64,000 nt of DNA from CAWKOH01 sp963851245 (GTDB lineage Bacteria; Actinomycetota; Acidimicrobiia; Acidimicrobiales; Palsa-688): positions 248,001-312,000 of the forward strand of contig CAWKOH010000012.1 of NCBI GenBank assembly GCA_963851245.1, given 5' to 3'. Positions 41,008-49,356 of the stretch are shown here, one piece after another. The translations under genes were made by a program, and so were the position numbers. The notes beneath the pieces were generated by a model, which did not search any database, was not told the origin of the DNA, and saw only the letters and a program-made list of their open reading frames with translations. Position 1 is the stretch's first letter. Each line of letters opens with the position of its first letter.

Positions 41008-42606
41008 TTGCCGCCGCTGACCACGTCCCGGCTGGTCCAGGAGGCGGGGCAACGGTGGCCGGACGGCGAGGCGTTGGTGGACGGGGACGTCCGCCTGAGC
41101 TTTGCCGGCCTGGAGGAAGCCGTATCCGGATCGGCCCGGGCTGCCATGGCGGCGGGCCTGCGCAAAGGTGACCGGGCTGCCATCTGGGCGCCAAATATGT
41201 GGGAATGGGTGATCACACTGTTGGGGCTGCAGCGAGCGGGAGTGGTCATAGTGCCGCTCAACACCCGCTACAGGGGGGAGGAGGCCGCCTACGTCCTGAA
41301 CCGCAGCGGTGCCCGCATGCTGTTCACGGTGCGAGGATTCCTCGGCGCCGACTATCCCGCTCTCCTCGAGCCTCACCCCAACCCGGTGGAGCGGGTGGTC
41401 GTGTTCCGGGACCCTTCCTGGACGGAGTATCTCGACGGCCAATCTTCGGCCGAACCGCCGCTCGTGACCGAAGAGGACCTGTCGGACCTGATCTTCACCT
41501 CGGGCACCACGGGTCGACCCAAAGGTGTCATGTCCTCCCATGGCCAGACGGTGCGAAACATCCGGGACTGGTGCTCGATCGTCGGCTTGCGGCCCGGAGA
41601 CCGCTATCTGATCGTCAGCCCGTTCTTCCACACTTTCGGGTACCGGGCCGGCATCGTCGCCTGCCTGAACGCCGGCGCCACGGCCATCCCGCTGGCCGTA
41701 GCCGAAGTGCAGGCGGTGCTCGAAATGGTCGACCGGGAGCGGGTGACCACGCTGCCCGCCACGCCGAGCCTCTTCCAGTCCATCTTCGACTACCCGGACC
41801 GGCACCGCTACGACCTATCGCACCTCCGGCTCTCGGCCGTCGGGGCGGCGTCGGTGCCTGTCGAGCTGGTCGAACAGATGCGATCCGAGCTCTTCTCGAC
41901 CGTGGTCACTGGGTACGGGCTGACCGAGTCGACCGGCATCGCCACCATGTCCCGTCCCGAGGACCCGCCCGATGTGGTTGCCCGAACTGTGGGCCGAGCC
42001 CTTCCGTCGGTGGAAGTCCGGATCGTCGACGGTGAGGGCCAGGAGCTACCTCGAGGCACGCCGGGCGAGATAATCGTAAAGGGGTACAACGTGATGAAGG
42101 GCTACTTCGATGCGCCCGAGCAGACGGCTGAGGCGATCGACCCCGACGGCTGGCTGCACACCGGTGACGTCGGCACCATGGACGACGACGGCTTCGTGGC
42201 CGTGACCGACCGCCTGAAGGACATGTACATAGTGGGCGGGTTCAACGCTTACCCGGCCGAGATCGAGGCTGCGCTCCTCCGCCATCCCGACATCGCCATG
42301 GTCGCGGTGGTGGGAGTCCCGGACCGGCGCCTCGGGGAGGTGGGCATGGCCTTCGTCGTGCCCCGCTCCGGTGCGGTGCCGACGGAGGAGGCGATCATCT
42401 CGTGGGCCCGCAAGGAGATCGCCAATTACAAGGTCCCCAGACGGGTCGCCTTCGTGGCTGCCCTCCCCATGAATGCCGTCGGCAAGGTCGTCAAAGACGA
42501 CCTGCGCCACCAGGCGGCGGCATCCGCCCTCTCTGTCGGCGTCAGCGGCCGGCGGGGAAGCCGAGATCCAGGGAGCCGGACGCCGCCTCGGGCCAGCGAG
42601 AGGTGA
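41008..42606 (+). CDS. Acyl-CoA synthetase (FadD-type AMP-binding ligase)
   Basis: 532 residues from TTG 41008. P-loop IFTSGTTGRPKGVM at 162-175, YGLTESTG, the A8 hinge GWLHTGDVGTMDDDGFVAVTDRLKDMYIVGGFNAYPAEIE and the catalytic Lys near NAVGKVVKDDL. It activates a carboxylic acid to its CoA ester via the acyl-AMP. The sequence style is close to FadD3, which in mycobacteria activates a steroid-ring degradation acid, but substrate cannot be set by eye. The last 22 codons overlap the convergent mmsA, and the tail after QAAA looks like read-through. Confidence 0.93.
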   Translation: MPPLTTSRLVQEAGQRWPDGEALVDGDVRLSFAGLEEAVSGSARAAMAAGLRKGDRAAIWAPNMWEWVITLLGLQRAGVVIVPLNTRYRGEEAAYVLNRSGARMLFTVRGFLGADYPALLEPHPNPVERVVVFRDPSWTEYLDGQSSAEPPLVTEEDLSDLIFTSGTTGRPKGVMSSHGQTVRNIRDWCSIVGLRPGDRYLIVSPFFHTFGYRAGIVACLNAGATAIPLAVAEVQAVLEMVDRERVTTLPATPSLFQSIFDYPDRHRYDLSHLRLSAVGAASVPVELVEQMRSELFSTVVTGYGLTESTGIATMSRPEDPPDVVARTVGRALPSVEVRIVDGEGQELPRGTPGEIIVKGYNVMKGYFDAPEQTAEAIDPDGWLHTGDVGTMDDDGFVAVTDRLKDMYIVGGFNAYPAEIEAALLRHPDIAMVAVVGVPDRRLGEVGMAFVVPRSGAVPTEEAIISWARKEIANYKVPRRVAFVAALPMNAVGKVVKDDLRHQAAASALSVGVSGRRGSRDPGSRTPPRASER

Positions 42607-44026
42607 CGACCTTGGGCCTGGTGTAGAAGCGGATCCCCTCGGGGCCGTAGATGGGGCTGTCGCCGAAGATCGAGTCCTTCCAACCCCCGAAGGAGTGGGA
42701 GGCGACCGGCACCGGGATAGGGACGTTGACCCCCACCATCCCGACCTTGACCGAACGCTCGAACCGCCGGGCGGCTCCGCCGTCTCGAGTGAAGATCGCG
42801 ACGCCGTTGCCGTAGGGATTGGAGTTGACAAGGCGGACGGCTTCGGCGAAGGTCGGTACCCTCACCACCGTGAGCACGGGGCCGAAGATCTCGTCGTCAT
42901 AGACCTTCATGCCCGGGGTGACATGGTCGATGAGCGAGCAGCCGAGGAAGAAACCTTCTGACTCACCGTCGTCCCGGCCGTCCACCACCACCCTGGCGCC
43001 CTGGCCCGCTGCTCCGCCGACGTAGGCACGGACCCGGTCACGATGTTCGCCGGTAATGAGCGGTCCCATCATCGAATCCGGCGAGTCCCCCGGTCCGACC
43101 ACAACCGCCGGGATCCGGTCGGCGACCGCTTGCACCAGATCGTCCGCCACCGAGCCGACCGCCACGACCACTGAGATGGCCATGCATCGCTCGCCTGCGG
43201 AACCGTAACCGGCCGATACGGCGGCGTCGGCGGCCACGTCGATGTCCGCGTCGGGGAGCACCACCATGTGATTCTTGGCCCCGCCGAGGGCCTGAACCCG
43301 CTTCCCGTTGCTCGTGCCCGTCTGGTAGATGTGCCGGGCCACGGGAGTGCTCCCCACGAACGACAAGGCGTCCACGCCGGGATGGGCCAGAAGCGCGTTC
43401 ACGGTTTCCGAGTCGCCCTGAACCACACTGAACACCCCATCCGGGAACCCGGCCTTCTTCACCAGTTCGGCCAGAAGCAGCGACGGGGATGGATCCTTCT
43501 CTGATGGCTTGAGGACGAACGCGTTCCCGCATGCGAGGGCGTTGGCCATCATCCAAAGTGGCACCATGACCGGGAAGTTGAAGGGCGTGATGCCCGCGAC
43601 CACTCCTACCGGCTCCAGAACGGTGTGGACGTCGACACCGGAAGAGACCTGCGGGCTGTAGGAACCTTTGATCAGATTCGGAATGCCGCAGGCGAACTCG
43701 ACACAGTCCAGGCCCCGCGCCACCTCCCCGAGAGCATCGGAGAAGACCTTGCCGTGTTCCCGGGTGACCGCGCCCGCCAGGTCGTCGCGACGATGATCGA
43801 TGAGCTCGCGGAGCCGGAACAGCAGGCCGGCCCGGGTGGACAGTGACGACTCGGCCCAGTCGAGCGAAACGTCGACCGCCGACTTGACCACATCATCGAC
43901 CTCGCTCGCCGACGCCAGGCTCACCGCCGCCACCTGGCGGCCGAGGGCCGGATTGTAAACAGGGCCCAGGCGCTCTGACGTCCCCGTCACGGCTCGGCCC
44001 TGGATCCAGTGACCTATCGTGTCCAC
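42542..44026 (-). CDS. mmsA: CoA-acylating methylmalonate-semialdehyde dehydrogenase
   Basis: 494 residues. MmsA hallmarks: GVVAGITPFNFPVMVPLWMMANAL, FVGSTPVARHIYQTGTSNGKRVQALGGAKNHMVV (GGAKNH replaces the Glu motif of hydrolytic ALDHs, fitting CoA-dependent thioester release), catalytic Cys in GSAGERCMAIS, and the closing HSFGGWKDSIFGD. It converts methylmalonate or malonate semialdehyde to propionyl- or acetyl-CoA, in valine, inositol or propionate-yielding branched-chain breakdown. It diverges from the double CoA-transferase gene with a 117-base promoter region. Confidence 0.94.
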   Translation of the reverse strand: MDTIGHWIQGRAVTGTSERLGPVYNPALGRQVAAVSLASASEVDDVVKSAVDVSLDWAESSLSTRAGLLFRLRELIDHRRDDLAGAVTREHGKVFSDALGEVARGLDCVEFACGIPNLIKGSYSPQVSSGVDVHTVLEPVGVVAGITPFNFPVMVPLWMMANALACGNAFVLKPSEKDPSPSLLLAELVKKAGFPDGVFSVVQGDSETVNALLAHPGVDALSFVGSTPVARHIYQTGTSNGKRVQALGGAKNHMVVLPDADIDVAADAAVSAGYGSAGERCMAISVVVAVGSVADDLVQAVADRIPAVVVGPGDSPDSMMGPLITGEHRDRVRAYVGGAAGQGARVVVDGRDDGESEGFFLGCSLIDHVTPGMKVYDDEIFGPVLTVVRVPTFAEAVRLVNSNPYGNGVAIFTRDGGAARRFERSVKVGMVGVNVPIPVPVASHSFGGWKDSIFGDSPIYGPEGIRFYTRPKVVTSRWPEAASGSLDLGFPAGR

Positions 44027-44091
44027 CCTTTAGAAAGTAACCGTTCACCCCGGTTAACTGCAACGCGCCTCGCCGGCCGTTGATCTGTAGA

Positions 44092-44104
44092 GTAGGCGGT
44101 CACT
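44092..44104. promoter_or_regulatory. Candidate operator, degenerate copy
   Basis: GTAGGCGGTCACT matches GTGAGCGATCACT at 10 of 13 positions and lies 40 bases before the start of the double CoA-transferase gene. A separate imperfect inverted repeat (AGTAACCG / CGGTTAACT) is at 44038-44062, nearer mmsA. Confidence 0.35.
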
Positions 44105-44143
44105 AACTTAGACGTTGGGAACGCGGGGAGGACTGGGACGGAC

Positions 44144-46456
44144 ATGCCAGGGAACTCGGTCGCACCCCTAGCGGGCGTGCGGGTAATCGAAGTGGCCACC
44201 GGCGTCACCCGGGTGGGTGCCGGATTGGCCGCCAGCCTGCCCGGATCGTTGCTCCGGGACTTCGGCGCTGACGTGACGCGGGTGCAGCCGGGGTCGGACC
44301 TGAGCCTCGACACGGGTGTGGAGTGGGGGCGGACGTGGGATCGTGGCAAGAACGTCGTCGAGGCGGATGATGGCGACCTGGCCGGGACCGTCCGGAGCCT
44401 GATCCCCGATGCCGACGTCGTCTTCCTGATGGGTTCGGAGGAGTCCGTCGAGCGGCAAGGGCTGGCCTATCGAGACCTCATCGGGTTGAACTCGCGGTTG
44501 GTCGTAGTTCGCATACGTCCGAGCTATAACGCCCTCGGGTCGATTCCTGATTTCGAGATGCTCGTCCACGCGCGATCGGGGTTGCTTTCGCAGATTCGCG
44601 GCCACCGTCCGGGTCCGCTGTTCTGCGATTTGCCACTCGCAAGTGCGGGTGCCGCTCTCTCGGCGACCGCCGGCGCGCTGGCGGCCCTCTACGAGAGGGA
44701 ATCAACCGGCATCGGAGGGTGGGTGGAGACGTCGCTGTACGACGGCATGTGGGCGATCTTGCCGATGATCATCGGCAGAGTCGATAATCCCTCCCCGGCG
44801 ATAGCCGGCAAATGGATACGCAATGACCTCACCCCTCCGCTGTCGTTCCGTTGTGGGGACGGCCGTTATATCCAGTTGTGGTTCGGGGCCAAAGGCGCGT
44901 ACGAAGCGTTCCTCGAGCGAATCGACGACCCGCCGAGCGAAGCTGGTTACGAGAACGACATGCGCAGCGGGGCGATAAACGAACGCAGCGAGAGATGGGC
45001 CGAGAAGTTTGCAACCGCGGACCGCGACAAGTGGGTGGCTGACCTGGCCGGGCACAACTTCCGTTGCGAACCGGTGCTTCGGCCGGGCGAAGTGCTCCAG
45101 GACGCCCATTTGGCCGAGATCGGGCTCAGCGTCCGGCACGACGATGCCGAACGGGGGGATATAACCGTTCTGGGTCCTGTGGCGGACGTCAGCGCGGTCG
45201 GGTTGCCGGTTCCATTCGCTGAAGGCGGGATCGATGGGTCGGTGAGCACTCGCCTTCTGTCCGGGATTCGGGTTCTCGACCTGTCCGCCTATCTGGCCGG
45301 TCCCGTCACCCCGCTCGTGCTGGCTGAGCTTGGCGCCGACGTGATCAAGGTGGAGCCGGTGACAGGAGACGTCCACCGAGGAGTCGAGTTCATGTACGCC
45401 GCGGGGCAGCGGGGGAAGCGAGTCATCGCCCTCGACCTGAAGTCGCCGGAAGCGGCCGGAATCCTCCAGCGGCTTTTCCAGTGGAGCGACGTCGTCCATC
45501 ACAATGCCAGGGTCGGGCTGGCCGAGCGGCTCGGCTACGACGAAGATGCCGTGAGGAAATCGAATCCGAACGTGATCTACAGCCACGCCAGCGGGTTCGG
45601 GTCGCACGGGCGGCGTGCCCTGTTGCCTGCCAATGATCACCTCATGCAGGCGTTGTGTGGCGTGGAGGCGGCGGCCGGCGGGGCGGGACAGGGCCCGACC
45701 TACCTTGATTGGGGCGCGATCGACGTGACGAGTGGGTGGGTTTCCGCCTGCTCGGTGCTGGCCGGGCTGTTCGCCCGGCGCCGCACCGGGCGCCCACAGT
45801 CGGTGAGGAGCACCCTGATCGGAGCGGGCCTCACCTTGAAGTCAGGTGCCTTTATCGCCGGAGGCGCCGTCATCGAAGGCCCGACTCTGGATTCCGCCCA
45901 AACCGGCTATGGAGCCGGCTACCGCATGTATCTGGCTCAGGACGGCGTGTGGTTCGCGGTTGCCGTTCCGGATGCCCCCGCCTGGACGCGCCTGCTCGAG
46001 GTCGTCGGGGCGGACGGCCTCCCGGTGCAGCCTCCGCCTTTGCGCGGCCCCGGCACCCTGCGGACCCAGGCCGAGGAGCGTCTCGAGGAGGTCTTCGCGA
46101 CGAGGCCCGCGGCGGCATGGGTCGCGGCACTGGGGGTAGCACGAGTCCCTGCTGAGGTGGTGGTCGAAGACGATCGGGCCGGGTTCATCGCCCGGTTCAT
46201 GGACGATCCGGTCAACAGGCAGTTGGGTCGGGTGGTCGCCTTCGACTGGGGGTCCAGAGGCCGGCTCGAACAACCCGCCTTCCCGGCTCGGCTCGGGCCT
46301 GAGCCCCGTCCCGACGCCCCCGCCCAGATTCCGCCCTTGGGCGCCCACACAGCCGAAGTTCTGGCCGCCCTGGGCTTCGAGCCAGAGGAGATAGCCGCGT
46401 TCGCTGAATCCTCTGTAACCAACAGCCCGGCTCCCGCATCCGCGCCCCGCCCGTGA
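44144..46456 (+). CDS. Double-domain CaiB/BaiF CoA-transferase
   Basis: 770 residues made of two class III CoA-transferase units. The first (about 1-365) starts APLAGVRVIEVATGVTRVGAGLAASL and is more divergent. The second (about 370-755) starts SGIRVLDLSAYLAGPVTPLVLAELGADVIKVEP and keeps GKRVIALDLKSPEAAGIL, YSHASGFGSHG and the likely catalytic Asp in TYLDWGAIDVTSGW. It ends HTAEVLAALGFEPEEIAAF. Mycobacteria have a protein of this length and plan (Rv1866-like, from memory). The first unit may be structural, the second catalytic. It is probably regulated by the palindrome at 44092. Confidence 0.88.
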   Translation: MPGNSVAPLAGVRVIEVATGVTRVGAGLAASLPGSLLRDFGADVTRVQPGSDLSLDTGVEWGRTWDRGKNVVEADDGDLAGTVRSLIPDADVVFLMGSEESVERQGLAYRDLIGLNSRLVVVRIRPSYNALGSIPDFEMLVHARSGLLSQIRGHRPGPLFCDLPLASAGAALSATAGALAALYERESTGIGGWVETSLYDGMWAILPMIIGRVDNPSPAIAGKWIRNDLTPPLSFRCGDGRYIQLWFGAKGAYEAFLERIDDPPSEAGYENDMRSGAINERSERWAEKFATADRDKWVADLAGHNFRCEPVLRPGEVLQDAHLAEIGLSVRHDDAERGDITVLGPVADVSAVGLPVPFAEGGIDGSVSTRLLSGIRVLDLSAYLAGPVTPLVLAELGADVIKVEPVTGDVHRGVEFMYAAGQRGKRVIALDLKSPEAAGILQRLFQWSDVVHHNARVGLAERLGYDEDAVRKSNPNVIYSHASGFGSHGRRALLPANDHLMQALCGVEAAAGGAGQGPTYLDWGAIDVTSGWVSACSVLAGLFARRRTGRPQSVRSTLIGAGLTLKSGAFIAGGAVIEGPTLDSAQTGYGAGYRMYLAQDGVWFAVAVPDAPAWTRLLEVVGADGLPVQPPPLRGPGTLRTQAEERLEEVFATRPAAAWVAALGVARVPAEVVVEDDRAGFIARFMDDPVNRQLGRVVAFDWGSRGRLEQPAFPARLGPEPRPDAPAQIPPLGAHTAEVLAALGFEPEEIAAFAESSVTNSPAPASAPRP

Positions 46457-46462
46457 CCCAGT

Positions 46463-46490
46463 ACCGGGCCCGGTCTGTGGCCGGTCCGGG
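46463..46490. terminator. Possible bidirectional terminator
   Basis: Perfect palindrome ACCGGGCCCGGT at 46463-46474 followed by a second GC-rich inverted segment, in the 44-base gap between convergent genes. No T-run is seen, so weak support. Confidence 0.3.
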
Positions 46491-46500
46491 ACCTACCCGT

Positions 46501-47190
46501 TCAGCGGCGACGCCGGCCGGACGTCATCTGAGGAAAGAAGCCCTGAAGTGAGCCCTGGCTAGAGAGATCGACGGCTCGGTCCAGGTCGAACTGCTTGTTG
46601 TGATAGCTCTCGAGGGCCAGGCTCAGCGCTATTCCCATGACGGCGCGCGCCGTTATCTCAGGCGACTCCAGCTTGTAGTCATAGCGGCTCTCGACCTCGT
46701 TCCACGCATTGCCGAGTCGGTCCATGGCCACGGCAAAATCCTCTTTGTAGAAGCGCCGAGCCACTTGCGGGTCGCCAAACAGCACCAGTCCCAAGAGGGG
46801 AAGCACTTCTTTGAGGGTCGAAATCAACTGCTGGTACAGGCCGTTCAACGTGGTCAGCTGACGTTCAGGGGTAAGGGGCTCGTCCCGGTCGACGTCTTCA
46901 GCCGCGGTGACAAGCTCGTCGACCGCTTCTCGCAAGGGTTCCACCACGGCCTCGAAAAAAAGCTGTTCCTTGCTTTCGAAGTGCCTGTAGATGACTCCTT
47001 CGCTGATCCCGCTGTGCTGGGCGATGACCTTTATCGTGGTGCCGTTGACATCACCAGTCTCGCTGAAGGCTTTACGAGCCGCCTTGAGTATCGACTTCTT
47101 GCGCGCTTCGGCTGTCAAGCGGCGAGCCCTCGGTGGTTGGCCGACCGCGCTGCCGGAACGGCTCGCAGCGCTAGCCATAGAGGTTCTCAT
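46501..47190 (-). CDS. TetR-family regulator of acyl-CoA genes (candidate)
   Basis: 229 residues from ATG 47190 (ATG 47178 possible). Helix-turn-helix ARKAFSETGDVNGTTIKVIA, then QHSGISEGVIYRHFESKEQLFFEAVVEPL, preceded by a basic tail (RARRLTAEARKKS). The ligand domain is helical with LLGLVLFGDPQVARRFYKEDFAVAMDRL and a terminal basic GRRRR. It diverges from the SDR/acyl-CoA dehydrogenase operon; the palindrome at 47325 lies between them. It is the likely binder of the shared motif, by position only. Confidence 0.9.
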   Translation of the reverse strand: MRTSMASAASRSGSAVGQPPRARRLTAEARKKSILKAARKAFSETGDVNGTTIKVIAQHSGISEGVIYRHFESKEQLFFEAVVEPLREAVDELVTAAEDVDRDEPLTPERQLTTLNGLYQQLISTLKEVLPLLGLVLFGDPQVARRFYKEDFAVAMDRLGNAWNEVESRYDYKLESPEITARAVMGIALSLALESYHNKQFDLDRAVDLSSQGSLQGFFPQMTSGRRRR

Positions 47191-47324
47191 TCCCTGACAG
47201 CTGGGTGTCGAGCGATCGCACGGCATCAGGATACGACATTCGCCCGAAGGGGGAACGCTTCTGACGCCCCGTCCCGACCGCACCTGCCAGGCCTCTCGCG
47301 GGGGCGGCCCGGCGTCCAGTAGAG

Positions 47325-47337
47325 AGTGATCGCTCAC
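47325..47337. promoter_or_regulatory. Candidate operator AGTGATCGCTCAC
   Basis: Exact reverse complement of GTGAGCGATCACT at 38765-38777. It is 56 bases before the SDR start and 135 bases before the divergent TetR start. Confidence 0.55.
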
Positions 47338-47392
47338 GCTGGTACTCTGCTCCGGTCAGTAGATGCCGTCCGATTGATACGAGAGGAATCTG

Positions 47393-48205
47393 GTGGAGAC
47401 GTCATCCAGGGCTACCGCCGCGGTCGGTGCCAGGGCATCTGAGTCCGTCGCCACCCGGCTGTTCGACATAAGTGGCCGGGTGGCCATGGTCACTGGCGCG
47501 TCCTCGGGTCTGGGCGACGGCTTGGCCCGGGCCCTGGCCGATGCCGGGGCCCGGGTGGCTGTGGTCGCCCGCCGGCAAGACCGGCTGGACAAGCTGGCCG
47601 ATGAGACCGGCGCCCTCCCGGTCTGCTGCGATCTCCTCGACATGGAGGCCTTGGATCAGGTAGTCCCCCGGGTGGCCGGAACGTTGGGGCCGCCGGAGAT
47701 CCTGATCAATGCCGCAGGGACCATGTTCACGCGTGAGAGAGCGGAGAACGAGCCGCTTGACGCCATAATGCAGACGCTGAAGCTGCACGTGGTCGCCCCA
47801 TTCCGATTGGCGCAGGACGCCTTCCCCCACATGGTCGCGGTGGGCCGCGGCTCGATCGTCAACATCTCCTCGATCAGCGGCCACGTGGGGGTGCCCGGCA
47901 TCCCCCAGGCGTCATATGCTGCGAGCAAGTTGGGCCTGTCCGGCCTGACCGCCGAGCTGGCCGTGCAGTGGGCGGCCAAGTCGATCAGGGTCAACACAGT
48001 GGCGCCGGGATTCTTTCGCAGCGAGATCACCGACGAGCTGTACGACGACGAGAAAGGCAACGCCTGGTTGCACCGAAACACACCGCTCCCTTACGAAGGT
48101 TGCGTGGATGACTTCGTGGGGGCGGTGCTCTGGTTGGTCAGCGACGCCGGCCGCTATGTGACCGGCCAGACCATCATCGTCGACGGCGGCTGGACGGCCA
48201 AGTAG
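47393..48205 (+). CDS. SDR oxidoreductase
   Basis: 270 residues from GTG 47393 with GAGAGGA upstream. A 25-residue leader precedes the core SGRVAMVTGASSGLGDGLARALADAG. NAAGTM, catalytic NISSISGHV, YAASKLG with Tyr/Lys and ending YVTGQTIIVDGGWTAK. Probably a 3-hydroxyacyl or ring-alcohol dehydrogenase. It is the first gene of an operon with two acyl-CoA dehydrogenases and a small gene. Confidence 0.92.
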   Translation: METSSRATAAVGARASESVATRLFDISGRVAMVTGASSGLGDGLARALADAGARVAVVARRQDRLDKLADETGALPVCCDLLDMEALDQVVPRVAGTLGPPEILINAAGTMFTRERAENEPLDAIMQTLKLHVVAPFRLAQDAFPHMVAVGRGSIVNISSISGHVGVPGIPQASYAASKLGLSGLTAELAVQWAAKSIRVNTVAPGFFRSEITDELYDDEKGNAWLHRNTPLPYEGCVDDFVGAVLWLVSDAGRYVTGQTIIVDGGWTAK

Positions 48206-48207
48206 CC

Positions 48208-49356
48208 ATGGACTTCGACATGGGGGAAGGGGTGGCGGCGCTCCGGGGTGAACTGCGCGGGCTTATCGAAGAGCACGTTCCACCTGACTTCCTGGGCGCG
48301 TTCACTAGCGATCCGGCTGATCTAGAGGTAGCTCAGCGCTTCTGTCGCGTCCTCTCCGAGCGCGGGCTCCTGTGCATGGCGTGGCCGCCTGAGTGGGGTG
48401 GTCGGGGTGCGTCTCCCTGGGAGCAGACGGTCGTACGGGAGGAGATGTGGGCACACCACGAGCCGCGGGGAGCGCAGTACATGGGCGTGAACTGGGTGGG
48501 GCCGACCATCATGCGCCACGGTTCACCGGCTCAGCAGAGGCAGCACCTGCCTGTCATAGCCAGAGGCGAGGCGATCTGGTGCCAGGGCTTCAGTGAGCCG
48601 AACGCCGGGTCGGACCTGGCGTCTCTGCAGACCGCGGCCAGGCGGGACGGAGAGGGATGGCTCGTCACGGGCCAGAAGATCTGGACTTCGTACGCCACCA
48701 TGGCCCAGTGGTGCTTTCTGCTGGCCCGGACATCGCGAGGCGAGAGAAGGCAGCAGGGTTTGACGATCTTCCTGGTGCCGATGTCGGCGCCGGGGATCGA
48801 GGTCCGGCCCATATCCAGCATGATCGGGCCTCATCACCTGAACGAGGTCTTCTTCGACAACGTCTGGGTGACAGAGGCTGATGTGCTCGGAACTGTCGAC
48901 GACGGCTGGCAGGTGGTGCAGGAGGTGCTGGCTTTCGAACGGGTTGGCATCGCCCGGTACGCACGCTGCGAACGCCTTCTTCTGTGGGCCCCATCCGCGC
49001 TGGGCGGTCTCTGGGACAACCTCCCTGACTCGCTGCGGGGCCGCTGGGCTCGCATGCTGGTTCAGGCTCGCCGCGCTCGATTGCTCGCTTACAGGGTGGT
49101 CGACATGCAGAATCGCGGCCGGGTGCGCCCCGGAGACGCGGCTGCCTACCGGATCGCCGTTACCCGGCTCGACCAAGAGAGCGCCGACGTGCTCGCCGAC
49201 ATAGTGAGCCTGTCGGATGAGAAAGGTGAGGGGGCGATTCGCTTCAAGCGGGCCGTAGAGGATCACTGGCGTTACTCACGGGCCTCCACCGTGGCGTCAG
49301 GAAGCATCGAGATGCAGAGGATCCTCCTCTCCAGATCACTGTTGGCGTCAAGGTGA
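48208..49356 (+). CDS. Acyl-CoA dehydrogenase, larger subunit of a probable heteromer
   Basis: 382 residues, 2 bases after the SDR. ACAD landmarks: LCMAWPPEWGGRGASPWEQTVVREEM, FAD-loop WCQGFSEPNAGSDLASLQTAARRDGEGWLVTGQKIWTS, QGLTIFLVPMSAPGIEVRPI and the helical C-terminus with AFERVGIARYARCE and STVASGSIEMQRILLSRSLL. It would introduce an alpha,beta double bond into an acyl-CoA. It overlaps the next, shorter ACAD gene by 4 bases, the arrangement of the alpha2beta2 steroid ACADs (FadE28-FadE29 type). Confidence 0.92.
   Translation: MDFDMGEGVAALRGELRGLIEEHVPPDFLGAFTSDPADLEVAQRFCRVLSERGLLCMAWPPEWGGRGASPWEQTVVREEMWAHHEPRGAQYMGVNWVGPTIMRHGSPAQQRQHLPVIARGEAIWCQGFSEPNAGSDLASLQTAARRDGEGWLVTGQKIWTSYATMAQWCFLLARTSRGERRQQGLTIFLVPMSAPGIEVRPISSMIGPHHLNEVFFDNVWVTEADVLGTVDDGWQVVQEVLAFERVGIARYARCERLLLWAPSALGGLWDNLPDSLRGRWARMLVQARRARLLAYRVVDMQNRGRVRPGDAAAYRIAVTRLDQESADVLADIVSLSDEKGEGAIRFKRAVEDHWRYSRASTVASGSIEMQRILLSRSLLASR

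Noticed and set aside
44027..44143. KstR-type operator (TnnAACnnGTTnnA) between mmsA and the CoA-transferase
   Set aside because: AACCGTT is present but the spacing is one base short and flanking T/A do not match.
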